Assembly: GCA_029379215.1 (NCBI GenBank)
Contig: JAQYWO010000048.1
Coordinates: 1 to 38,506 of the forward strand
Source: Rhizonema sp. PD37
GTDB taxonomy: Bacteria; Cyanobacteriota; Cyanobacteriia; Cyanobacteriales; Nostocaceae
Length of the DNA stretch: 38,506 nucleotides
Direction of reading: 5' to 3'
The position numbers and the translations under genes were made by a program. The notes beneath the pieces are model-generated. The model had not been told where the DNA came from and ran no database searches. It was given only the letters and a program-made list of their open reading frames with translations. Of this stretch, positions 8,789-17,098 are shown in pieces (within the stretch, counting starts at the first letter, position 1; the number at the start of each line of letters is the position of its first letter).

Positions 8789-10216
8789 GTGTCCCAGTTA
8801 TGTAATTCGATTATGGCGAGAAATTCTGACCAAGATCGTCCAGACGGTTCAAGTTTAAAGTCTCAGTGTCTTGGGTTTCCGGCAATCCTTTCGATAGCGA
8901 TCGCCCTTGTTAGTCCTGAGGCTTGCCCTGCAGTCGGTTTACCCCCCATATTTGCTCAATCAGGCAACGGCACCTGGTTAGCATTTGTGATTGCTACTAT
9001 CGGACTAATCTTCGTCAGTCTCAACATTAATGAGTTTGCTAGCCGAAAAGCTTCATCTGGCTCTATGTACACTTACGTTGCGTGGGGGCTGGGTTCAACA
9101 GCTGGTGTCCTCTGCGGCTGGGCTATAGTTATAGCATACACCTTCGGTGGTATGGCTGCAATATCTGGTTCTGTCAACTATGCTAATGTTTTGTTGCGGT
9201 CACTAGGCTTCCAAGTATTCCCTTTTTTAATCTTTGCCATTGGTGTCGGCTTATCTGCATTTCTCGCTTATAAGGGGGTCGAGCTATCTACAATACTTTT
9301 GCTCGGCATTCAAGTCATCTCAGTATCGCTCATCCTCTGCTTGGTGTACATTGTTCTCTCAAAACATGGTTTTGCACCAGATATGACGCAGCTATCATTG
9401 CAAAAGGTATCGTTGCAGAATCTACAACTCGGTTTAGTATTAGCAGTATTTAACTTCACCGGCTTTGAAGGTGCCACCACGATGGGAGAGGAGGCTAAGA
9501 AGCCTCTCAAGTTTATCCCACGGACGATATTGATCACGCCGATAGTGGTGGGATTATTTTTCATCATCACTTCCTATGTAGTGGTATTAGGCTTTGAGGG
9601 CAACCAAGTCACCCTTGACAAGAGCGATGCACCGCTTAATGTCTTATCTGAGTTAGCTGGTGTCAGCTTCTTTGGTGTGCTGATCTCAATAAATACCGTG
9701 ATTAGCATGTTTGCTGCCTGCTTAGCCAACATTACGGCAGTATCGCGGATTCTCCTCACCATGGGTCGTCATGGACTACTGCATCGATCAATTGGTCGTG
9801 TGCATCGACGCAACCAAACGCCCCATATTGCAATAGCTTTAGTGGGAGTGCTGATATTCATTGTGCCAGCCATGCTGAGTATATGGGGTACAACGGCTAT
9901 CAAAATTTATGAATACACGGGCACTTTTGCATCCTATGGCTTTATCATGACATATATTTTAGTTTCGGTTGCAGCTCCTGTCTATCTCTATAAACAGCAG
10001 AAACTGCGGGCTGCAAATGTTGTGACATCTGTACTAGCGGTTTTATTCTTGTTGATTCCGGTGGTGGGCAGTGTGTATCCGATGCCGCCTCCTCCTATAA
10101 ATAAGTTACCATTACTGTTCTTATTGCTGATGGTCGTTGGCGGTGGTTGGTTCATGTGGCGAGGTATCCGCTCTTCATCGTTGATGGAGGAAATAAAGCG
10201 TGATGCTGAACGTTGA
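8789..10216 (+). CDS. APC superfamily amino acid/polyamine permease
   Basis: 475 residues with about twelve membrane helices, inner-membrane secondary transporter. Family marks are the first-helix segment GFPAILSIAIALVSPEACPA, SSGSMYTYVAWGLG near residue 95, FNFTGFEGATTMGEEAKKP near 225 (helix 6 and the conserved GEE), and NTVISMFAACLANITAVSR near 300. A GTG at 8789 is the longest start; an ATG at 8813 (MARNSDQD) is equally possible, since neither has a strong ribosome binding site and the first residues are hydrophilic. The amine substrate cannot be read. It lies 48 bases before the first MscS gene; co-transcription is possible but the functions do not demand it. Confidence 0.9.
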   Translation: MSQLCNSIMARNSDQDRPDGSSLKSQCLGFPAILSIAIALVSPEACPAVGLPPIFAQSGNGTWLAFVIATIGLIFVSLNINEFASRKASSGSMYTYVAWGLGSTAGVLCGWAIVIAYTFGGMAAISGSVNYANVLLRSLGFQVFPFLIFAIGVGLSAFLAYKGVELSTILLLGIQVISVSLILCLVYIVLSKHGFAPDMTQLSLQKVSLQNLQLGLVLAVFNFTGFEGATTMGEEAKKPLKFIPRTILITPIVVGLFFIITSYVVVLGFEGNQVTLDKSDAPLNVLSELAGVSFFGVLISINTVISMFAACLANITAVSRILLTMGRHGLLHRSIGRVHRRNQTPHIAIALVGVLIFIVPAMLSIWGTTAIKIYEYTGTFASYGFIMTYILVSVAAPVYLYKQQKLRAANVVTSVLAVLFLLIPVVGSVYPMPPPPINKLPLLFLLLMVVGGGWFMWRGIRSSSLMEEIKRDAER

Positions 10217-10264
10217 GCAATAAAACTATGAGCAGGCGATCATTAACACGGAGTTACTTTTATT

Positions 10265-11377
10265 TTGGATATCAATCTTTTTTCAGAAACAATTCGAGGT
10301 GATCTGCTGCCAATAGTCATTATTACCTGTGGCATAGGGGTGGCAGTCAGTTTCTGTATTCTCTTATTGCTTTTAGCTTACTTATTTAAGAGCGGGAGTG
10401 AATTCATGACAATTCGGTTCTTATCTCCTGAAGGAAGAAGAATGTATGAAAAAGTAACATCTTCCTACCAAAATGTATTACGTTTAACTGTTGTCCTAGT
10501 CCTGATTGACCTCAGTTTATTACTGATTCCTAAACCAGGTTGGCTCAACTACCCAGAATTTTTCATAGCGTTGTTAGTTGCGATTACAACTGGTTGGTTA
10601 ACCTCTCGCTTGTTTGAGAAATTTTACGAAGCTTACTTGCAAGAAACTGCCCTCAACCGTAAAATCAATGGGGAATTACTAGCGGTAGGTAAAGCTATCG
10701 CTAATGTCACTATTTTTATCATTATTTTCTTTATTTTTGCCCAAACTCACCACGTCAATGTCTTAGGTTTGACAGCAAGTTTAGGACTAAGTGGATTAGC
10801 TATTGCCTTCGCTGCGCAACAGACTTTGCAGCAGTTATTGGGAGGAATCATACTCTATATTGACCGACCTTTTGTCATGGATGACTATATCGGTTTACCT
10901 GATGGCACTTTTGGTAGAGTTGAGTCTATTGGGTTGCGTTCCACTAAAATTCGGAATTCTGGGAAAGGAACTGTAACCATAGTTCCTAACAATTCTTTGA
11001 CAAACATGAGTATCGAGAATTTCACTGGAGCCAGAAAAGTCGTTTCTCTAGTGTATCTAACTTTCTACCGAGAAGTGCTAGAAGATGAAAGAGCTTTAAT
11101 TCGTCAAGTCATATTAGAAAGTACCAATGAGATTTTTGGGATTGACTCTCGCAATACAGATGTGACATTTAAAGATCTTATCCAAGAGGGCAGAACCAGT
11201 ATAACTCAAGCTCAAATAAACTTTTTCATTCTGGGTTCTGGTGAGATGTCAATGGAAATGCGTAGTTCTTTGCTAGATGTAGCAAAACAAAGTATGTCTG
11301 TGCGACTGAAAGAGTTTGGTATTCCCTTCGATCTTGAAGAAAAACCAATTAATATTGATGCACCAATTACTATCTAA
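10265..11377 (+). CDS. Mechanosensitive ion channel, MscS family (first of tandem pair)
   Basis: 370 residues, a small-conductance mechanosensitive channel homologue of the inner membrane, opening under membrane tension to release solutes on osmotic downshock. Five or so membrane segments are seen; the pore-lining helix is represented by LGLSGLAIAFAAQQTLQQLLGG near 172-193, followed by the beta domain (DRPFVMDDYI, RVESIGLRSTKIR, IVPNNSL). The start is a TTG with GGAG nine bases upstream. The C-terminus ends with the same PI-x-I pattern as its downstream neighbour, pointing to tandem duplication. The second paralogue starts 18 bases after its stop, so the two are surely co-transcribed and might form mixed heptamers. 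Confidence 0.93.
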   Translation: MDINLFSETIRGDLLPIVIITCGIGVAVSFCILLLLLAYLFKSGSEFMTIRFLSPEGRRMYEKVTSSYQNVLRLTVVLVLIDLSLLLIPKPGWLNYPEFFIALLVAITTGWLTSRLFEKFYEAYLQETALNRKINGELLAVGKAIANVTIFIIIFFIFAQTHHVNVLGLTASLGLSGLAIAFAAQQTLQQLLGGIILYIDRPFVMDDYIGLPDGTFGRVESIGLRSTKIRNSGKGTVTIVPNNSLTNMSIENFTGARKVVSLVYLTFYREVLEDERALIRQVILESTNEIFGIDSRNTDVTFKDLIQEGRTSITQAQINFFILGSGEMSMEMRSSLLDVAKQSMSVRLKEFGIPFDLEEKPINIDAPITI

Positions 11378-11395
11378 ATTAACTCTATTGTTGAA

Positions 11396-12532
11396 ATGGA
11401 AATACTACTGAGTGTAAAACCTTGGTTTACGTTAGACGCAGCAACGCAACAGCTTCTGATAGGAATTGGTATTAAACTTGCTATTTTCCTATTCTTTCTC
11501 TTCTTAGCTTGGATAGTTGGGAAATCTATTCCCCGCTTTCTTTCAGCGATTATCAGGAGATTTACTCCCCAATTTTTTGTCAGGATATATCAAAACTTAG
11601 TCGAGCCGCAGTCAGTAACACTCTCTCGAGTGGTAACATTAATTCTCTTTTCGGTAGCGCTGAATTTAATTCAAGAATATACAGGATTTTACAAGTTTTT
11701 AAAGTTTTTTTCTGACTTATCAATAGCTATCAGTATAGCAATTTTTATTTCAAGTTTATTTAAGAACTTCGTTCGAGTCTATGGAATTGAATTAATTCGC
11801 AAACTGGGTTTTGAAATTGATGAGTTACTACTCGTTTTTGAAACCATTGCTAATATTGTTATTGGATTTATTGTGGCGGTAGCATTTGCTCAAAGCCAGA
11901 ATGTGAACTTGATTGGTTTAATTGCAGGTTTAGGGATTGGAGGCATAGCAGTTGCTTTTGCGTCTCAAAAAACTCTGGAACAGATTCTGGGAACAGTTGT
12001 CATCTACTTAGATCGCCCTTTTCTTCCTGGAGAATACATTCGCGTTCATTTAAGTTCCCAAGGAATTTTATTGGCGCGTGTTGAAGCTATTGGTTTGCGC
12101 TCAACTAAGCTGCGGACACTTGCTAAAAGTACTCTCATTGTTGTTCCCAACTCAATGATGGCAGAAGCAGATATCGAAAACGTAACCCGAGGGAAGAAGG
12201 TAATGGTCTTACTATATCTTGATTTTACTCGTCAATTAGAAAAAACTGAACAAGCATTGCTGGAAAAAGTCATTAAGGAAAGTACTAGTACATTGTTTGG
12301 AATAGATTCAAACAGTACAAAGATTAATCTATATCCCTATGAGGATAATCCCAAGGGAGTTCGTGCCAGGGTAAGTTTCTTTATCCTGGGTTCAAATGAT
12401 AATTCAATTGAATTTCGCAAGCGTTTATTAGAGTTAGCCAATGAATCTATATCGAAAAAGCTTCAGACTCATGGCATAAACTTTACCATGCAGGAGCCAA
12501 CAATCTATCTCGAAACTCCTATATCTATTTAG
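11396..12532 (+). CDS. Mechanosensitive ion channel, MscS family (second of tandem pair)
   Basis: 378 residues, paralogous over its full length to the preceding MscS protein. The pore-helix region reads LIAGLGIGGIAVAFASQKTL, then DRPFLPGEYI, VEAIGLRSTKLR and VVPNSMM. Extra N-terminal membrane helices are present as in longer MscS homologues. The beta domain has a small insertion (HLSSQGILLARVEA) where the first copy has a shorter loop. The two proteins have clearly diverged, so duplication is old. No regulatory gene lies downstream; the AraC-type gene is convergent. Confidence 0.93.
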   Translation: MEILLSVKPWFTLDAATQQLLIGIGIKLAIFLFFLFLAWIVGKSIPRFLSAIIRRFTPQFFVRIYQNLVEPQSVTLSRVVTLILFSVALNLIQEYTGFYKFLKFFSDLSIAISIAIFISSLFKNFVRVYGIELIRKLGFEIDELLLVFETIANIVIGFIVAVAFAQSQNVNLIGLIAGLGIGGIAVAFASQKTLEQILGTVVIYLDRPFLPGEYIRVHLSSQGILLARVEAIGLRSTKLRTLAKSTLIVVPNSMMAEADIENVTRGKKVMVLLYLDFTRQLEKTEQALLEKVIKESTSTLFGIDSNSTKINLYPYEDNPKGVRARVSFFILGSNDNSIEFRKRLLELANESISKKLQTHGINFTMQEPTIYLETPISI

Positions 12533-12656
12533 AAGTATGGGAACCATGCTAATACCAAATCTATATGAAGCTGCATAGAATAATTCCTTTGACAGTGGAG
12601 GTGCGGAATGTCGGATAAAAACAATCACGTTGAAATTTAGGTGATTATGATTTAAT

Positions 12657-13757
12657 CTAGGTCAAAAATCGGCTTGATTTCGGAGCGAGGCGATTATAAT
12701 TTTCGTCGGGTACAATTAGTGATTTATCACTGGTGAGTTTCAAAGCACGACGGAACTCACCTGGTGTTGTGCCTGTCCAACGTTTAAATGCCCGAGAGAA
12801 AGCACTAGCTTCCGAAAAACCTAAGAGAAATGCCACTTCAGACACAGTCATGTGTTGTTCTTGAAGATAATGAATTGAGAGTGATTGCCGTGTCTCATCA
12901 AGAAGTTCTTGATAAGAAGTGCCAGATTCCTTAAGCTTGCGCTGGAGGGTGCGGGAAACAAATCCCAAACGTTTGGCGATCATCTCAGCATCCAGATTAC
13001 CTCCACGTAGTTCTCTACTGATTTCCCGACGAACGCTATCGATAAAACTTTCTGAAGTAGGCAAATTCGCCAGTAAAACTTCAATATAGCGGTCTAGAAC
13101 TCTTCCGAGATCTGGATCTGATTTCAAGAGCGGTAAAGAGAGAAAAGTAGAATCAAACACAATTTCATTAATGGGTTGATTAAACTCTACGGGAGCGCGA
13201 AATAATCGATGATAGGCAGAAATCTCTTCAGGTAACCTGTGCTGAAACCCCACTTTGAAGGGCACAAAATCTACTCCTGTTATTCTCCGAATCAGCAAGA
13301 AGATACCTGCTACAACCCAATCACTGACAGCGCGGTATAGAGGGAGAGGAGAACTTAACACAGTATGAGTTAGGCGTGCGACTTTGCCTTGAATCTCAAA
13401 AACCATCTCTGCCTCTTCGTGTAGAACTCTGACTGAGCGAACAATACGCTCCATAGCCTCATTCAAATTAGGACTACTCTCGACGGCATAACCTACCACA
13501 TCCCAGCTACTAGGCTGTGCGAACTCCGCCATCCTTAGACCAATGCTAGGATTGGCAGAACAACGAACTAATTCTACCCAAAGGGCAGTGAACTTTTCAT
13601 GGGAAATGCACACATCAGCATCTTTGAGGATTTCTGGGTAAAGCCCGATGGCAGCCAAGATTTGTTCCGCCTCTAAGTCTGAGTCAGCAGCAACGGCGGC
13701 ACTTAAAATACCCTGCATTAATTTTATTGAGACAGCGTGCAATCCCATCCTTTCCAA
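12657..13757 (-). CDS. AraC-family transcriptional regulator with arabinose-binding-like domain
   Basis: 366 residues. The N-terminal two thirds match the ligand-binding domain found in OruR/ArgR-type AraC regulators (Arabinose_bd, PF12625), for example FTALWVELVRCSANPSIGLRMAE near 60-80. The C-terminal 100 residues form the double helix-turn-helix: DAEMIAKRLGFVSRTLQRKL near 255-274 and the signature helix VSEVAFLLGFSEASAFSRAF followed by KRWTGTTPGEFRR. It is divergent from the SnoaL-like gene with about 130 bases between, the classic arrangement for a regulator controlling the neighbouring + strand genes. The effector is unknown. There is a leucine/methionine-rich N-terminus with an alternative start at the fourth residue. 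Confidence 0.92.
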   Translation of the reverse strand: MERMGLHAVSIKLMQGILSAAVAADSDLEAEQILAAIGLYPEILKDADVCISHEKFTALWVELVRCSANPSIGLRMAEFAQPSSWDVVGYAVESSPNLNEAMERIVRSVRVLHEEAEMVFEIQGKVARLTHTVLSSPLPLYRAVSDWVVAGIFLLIRRITGVDFVPFKVGFQHRLPEEISAYHRLFRAPVEFNQPINEIVFDSTFLSLPLLKSDPDLGRVLDRYIEVLLANLPTSESFIDSVRREISRELRGGNLDAEMIAKRLGFVSRTLQRKLKESGTSYQELLDETRQSLSIHYLQEQHMTVSEVAFLLGFSEASAFSRAFKRWTGTTPGEFRRALKLTSDKSLIVPDENYNRLAPKSSRFLT

Positions 13758-13884
13758 ACCGCCTGCATTAGTTCTCTGTGTAATATTTTAAGTCAATCTT
13801 GTGTCGTTTATGGTCATTGTATTCAGCCTTACTCTAGAAATAGGTTGGAGAAACAATCTAAATTTGCACAAAAAAAGAAGCGTT

Positions 13885-14292
13885 ATGATCACCTATGAGA
13901 CTGTTAGCAACATATTTAAGTATTTAGAAAGCGATACGCCCGAAAAATTTTTTGACTCAGTTGCAGATGATGTGAAATGGACTGTTTTGGGTACACAACC
14001 CCTAGCAGGCAATTATCAATCGAAAACTGCATTCCAGCAAGCGACCTTCTCACGGCTTAATCCTTTGTTCAGCGGGGGTTTGAAATTGTTCACACGCGAT
14101 GTCTTCGTTGATGGAGACACTGCGATCGTCGAACTTTATACCCAAGCGACTGCAAAGAGTGGTGTTGAGTTCAATAACGAATACTGTTGGATCTGTCAAT
14201 TCCGCGATGAGCAGATTGTCACAGTCCGTGCTTACTTAAACTCAGCCTTGGTTACTAAGGTCATCGAAGCAGGAACAGCCGACGTCAAATGA
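13885..14292 (+). CDS. Nuclear transport factor 2 / SnoaL-like family protein
   Basis: 135 residues from the ATG after AAAAAAGAAG. The open frame reaches further upstream to a GTG at 13801, but the extra 28 residues (starting MSFMVIVF) are not family-like, so I prefer the internal start. The fold family is the alpha+beta cone of SnoaL/ketosteroid isomerase proteins, here of the YesE-like sort: EKFFDSVADDVKWTVLGTQPLAG is the usual N-terminal pattern, then DGDTAIVELYTQATAKSG and a C-terminal VRAYLNSALV. Members act as small isomerases, hydrolases or have no known activity. It faces the AraC regulator and is followed by the isochorismatase-like gene 148 bases on, so it is a likely regulator target. 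Confidence 0.85.
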   Translation: MITYETVSNIFKYLESDTPEKFFDSVADDVKWTVLGTQPLAGNYQSKTAFQQATFSRLNPLFSGGLKLFTRDVFVDGDTAIVELYTQATAKSGVEFNNEYCWICQFRDEQIVTVRAYLNSALVTKVIEAGTADVK

Positions 14293-14440
14293 CATCGCCA
14301 GTCGATTAAATCATTGGAGAACTGCGTGATAGAAACGGTTTGGGAGTAGTTTCAGGATAGGCATCTTCAGAATAGTCTACTAAACAGGAACTTCAGAAAT
14401 CGCTAACCCTAATTTTTATTCCCTCAATTAAGCAATACTT

Positions 14441-15019
14441 ATGGTTGACTTCAAACTTGCTCCAAAAACCACCTCGCTTGTCCTCATCGATCTACAGCCT
14501 GGAACGCTGGGAGGACAGCTTGCTCCCTATTCAGCAAATGATATTGTGAAGCGATGCGCCAGTCTTGCTGCTTCCTTTCGCGCACAGAAAGCTTTAGTCG
14601 CTTACCTTAGAGTAGATCTCCAGGATATGCAGCATCTTCCAACCGATAGTTCCACCGATAACCCGAACGCGTCACCACCGCCGATCAGTGCCTCCAAGCT
14701 AGTGCCAGAATGTGGTTACCAGGAGAGTGACTTCCTGATCACAAAGCGGCAATGGGGAGCCTTTTACGGAACTGAACTGGATCAGCAGCTTCGACGGCGC
14801 GGCATCAAGACGATCGTGCTAGCAGGCCTTCATACGAATGTTGGAGTCGAATCTACTGCAAGAGCAGCTTTTGATATGGGGTATGAAGTTGTCTTTGCTG
14901 AAGATGCGATGAGTAGCTTTAATACCGAGATGCACCGCTTTGCAGTGCAGCACATTTTCGGCTTGATGGGTCGTGTTCGTCAGTCGAGCGAGATTGTGGA
15001 GGCGCTTGCGGAATATTAG
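14441..15019 (+). CDS. Isochorismatase-fold hydrolase lacking the catalytic cysteine
   Basis: 192 residues of the isochorismatase/cysteine hydrolase fold. The usual triad would be Asp, Lys, Cys: the aspartate is D17 in LVLIDLQPG and the lysine K102 in ITKRQWGAF, but the cysteine position in the GLHTNVGVEST segment is glycine (G135). In true isochorismatases such as EntB and PhzD this position is also glycine, whereas amidases of the fold need the cysteine; a subgroup of unassigned hydrolases carries TN(I/V)GVEST too. So an amidase mechanism through this residue is unlikely. The gene lies downstream of the SnoaL-like gene and upstream of the PrpF gene in the same direction. Substrate unknown. 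Confidence 0.9.
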   Translation: MVDFKLAPKTTSLVLIDLQPGTLGGQLAPYSANDIVKRCASLAASFRAQKALVAYLRVDLQDMQHLPTDSSTDNPNASPPPISASKLVPECGYQESDFLITKRQWGAFYGTELDQQLRRRGIKTIVLAGLHTNVGVESTARAAFDMGYEVVFAEDAMSSFNTEMHRFAVQHIFGLMGRVRQSSEIVEALAEY

Positions 15020-15074
15020 GCTAGATTAAAGCGATCGCAGATAAGCAAGCAACTCTTTCTACTTTTTTTTCAAC

Positions 15075-15100
15075 AGGCTTTTAAGCCTATCACTTTTTGC
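15075..15100 (+). terminator. Short palindrome with T-tract after the isochorismatase-like gene
   Basis: AGGCTT-TT-AAGCCT followed by ATCACTTTTT, about 55 bases after the stop. The stem is only 6 bp with a minimal loop, so the call is weak. Confidence 0.3.
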
Positions 15101-15297
15101 AACATAACCTATCTTCTTGGTGCGGTTGAGCTACTGCTGGATGGACATCCTCTGCTTTTGAAGGAGAGCGCGGTCTACTGGTGGCGTATACCGAGGAGTC
15201 GCGCCCAGGCTTCCTGCTGGTTGGGTTAAGTGATAATACCCCTGAAAGCCTTGTGAAAAGGTTCAAAAAATGTCCGAACTATTTATTGGAGTACACA

Positions 15298-16524
15298 ATG
15301 ACTGACTTGACATCTGAACAGGCAACGCTCCGTTGCGTCATTATGCGCGGAGGAACTAGCAAAGGACTCTATTTTCACGAACACGATCTCCCGAACCCAG
15401 GTCCCAAACGCGACAAGCTTCTACAGCGGGTAATGGGATCGCCGGACGTTCTACAGATCGACGGCTTAGGAGGTTCGCGACCAATCACGTCGAAAGTTGC
15501 CATAATTTCCAAATCTCAGCGTGATGATGCTGATATTAACTACACTTTTGCACAAGTCGAGATCGAACGCAATCTTGTCGTATACACTGGTAACTGCGGA
15601 AATATCTCGTCCGGAGTGGGTCCTTTTGCGATCGATGAAGGTCTCGTTAACGTCCAGGAAGAGAATACGCGCGTCCGAATCTACAACACTAACACCGAGA
15701 GGATCATCATTGCCGACGTACCTGTCAAGAACGGCAAAGCCAAGGTTGAAGGCAGTTTCGCTGTTCCTGGTGTGCCGGGAACAGGGGCTGAGATTGCTAT
15801 GAACTGGGCGAACACCGTTGGAGCCAAGACGGGACATCTCCTGCCGACAGGAAAGCCGAGCGACGAAATCACGCTCGAAGACGGTAAAAGCATCAACGCT
15901 ACCTTATGTGATGCAGCGAACCCATGTGTATGTGTTTTGGCTTCCGACTTTGGGATTGATGGCAGCGAACTTGTTGATGAAATCGATGGCAATACCCAAT
16001 TGATCGATAGGGTTCGGGAAGTACGAGGCAAGGCTGGAGTCCTGTTCGGCTTCTGCAAGGACTGGCAGCGAGTGGACGACGAATCACCAGGGCTACCAAT
16101 GGTTGGACTAGTGTCTCCATCTAAAGATTATAAGACTCTGAGTGGCACGGAGATAGCTGAGAAGGACATGGATCTTAGGGTGCGCCTTATCTTTATGAAT
16201 CGCCTCCATGAGAGTATTGCTGGGACTGCTTCAGTATGTTTAGCAGTAGCTTCGTGCGTTAAAGATTCCGTTGTCCAAAAGATAGTGAGCCGAACAGGAG
16301 ACGTGTTGAGGATTGGACATCCTTCCGGTACCACTCCTACCAAGGTAAAAGCTCACCCAATCAACGAAGCACCCTTTGTAAAGTTTGAGTATTTGGGTTT
16401 TAGCCGAACCGCACGGCGGCTCATGGATTGCACAGCCTACTATCCGCAGAGTGCGCTTGAAAACGTTGACGAACATGTGAACCGGGAAGATACGGACTCA
16501 CTACCTGCCGTGATTCACGAATAG
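15298..16524 (+). CDS. PrpF-family isomerase (4-oxalomesaconate tautomerase / DUF453 type)
   Basis: 408 residues from the ATG that follows TTGGAGTACACA; an open frame extends 39 codons further up but those residues are not family-like. PrpF proteins are double-domain diaminopimelate-epimerase-fold isomerases that move a double bond in tricarboxylic acids such as aconitate or 4-oxalomesaconate (GalD). Signature stretches: CVIMRGGTSKGLYF near residue 12, QIDGLGGSRPITSKVAII near 61 and YTGNCGNISSGVGPF near 97 with the likely catalytic cysteine. The usual size is close to 400 residues. It could act in propionate or gallate-type catabolism, but no prpB/prpC or gal genes are in the window, so the substrate stays open. 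Codon choice is somewhat richer in G and C than the neighbours, which may hint at transfer. Confidence 0.9.
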   Translation: MTDLTSEQATLRCVIMRGGTSKGLYFHEHDLPNPGPKRDKLLQRVMGSPDVLQIDGLGGSRPITSKVAIISKSQRDDADINYTFAQVEIERNLVVYTGNCGNISSGVGPFAIDEGLVNVQEENTRVRIYNTNTERIIIADVPVKNGKAKVEGSFAVPGVPGTGAEIAMNWANTVGAKTGHLLPTGKPSDEITLEDGKSINATLCDAANPCVCVLASDFGIDGSELVDEIDGNTQLIDRVREVRGKAGVLFGFCKDWQRVDDESPGLPMVGLVSPSKDYKTLSGTEIAEKDMDLRVRLIFMNRLHESIAGTASVCLAVASCVKDSVVQKIVSRTGDVLRIGHPSGTTPTKVKAHPINEAPFVKFEYLGFSRTARRLMDCTAYYPQSALENVDEHVNREDTDSLPAVIHE

Positions 16525-17098
16525 AACGCATAATTTTTTCTAACTCACTCTTACATCTCCGAAAAAGAAGATAAAAGCCTTATGCAGTCAGGGTCAATAT
16601 TTTATTTCTGGAGATGTTTAATCCGGATAGCCTCAAGATTTAACTTCATCGATTTTCAAGATAATGGTTTAGTTTCCTTAGAAAAACTCTGACCGATTAG
16701 ATGTGTAGCGATCGCATCAGGGCTTGATTGTTAACTCGACTTTATCGATTTTTCGGCGTGAGTGAGCGCCTACGCTAAAAGTCCTGTGGAGTAATGCTTT
16801 TGACTTTTTCAATATCCCCAAAATTAGTGATAGTGGAAAAACCTTTTCCCTTAAATCTGGAATTGTTGCCAGATAGGAAAGTTACGTTCTTTTATTTTGG
16901 ATAAAGCCTTTTCCGCCCATCTAATGCCATCAAGAACCCGTAAACTCAAGTGCTAGTTAGTCTAAAGCCAATACGGTTGCTGTTTGGTCTTTTTCTGTCC
17001 ACCTGTTCTCCTCTATTCAAGAACTAATAACTCAGCACTAAACCGCGATTCACCAACCGTATTGGGTTATTGACTTTCGTTGCAAAAAGTCGCAGCTT
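16525..17098. other. Long convergent spacer
   Basis: 574 bases between convergent genes with no supportable frame. It contains one HIP1 octamer near 16708, a GC-rich patch near 16750-16780 and a 98-base segment bounded by inverted repeats, listed separately. Confidence 0.4.
16968..17065. repeat. 98-base segment with 12-bp terminal inverted repeats
   Basis: CCAATACGGTTG at the left end and its exact reverse complement CAACCGTATTGG at the right end. The interior is not coding. It may be a small non-autonomous element (MITE) or the ends of a decayed insertion sequence. No clear target duplication is seen. Confidence 0.45.

Noticed and set aside
13801..13884. GTG start for the SnoaL-like gene
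   Set aside because: The added residues are hydrophobic and not family-like; the internal ATG has a purine-rich site before it.
15181..15297. Upstream start for the PrpF gene
   Set aside because: Residues before MTDLTSEQ do not resemble the family and GGAG precedes the internal ATG.
15466..16476. Several antisense frames over the PrpF gene
   Set aside because: The sense frame has clear PrpF motifs; the antisense ones have none.
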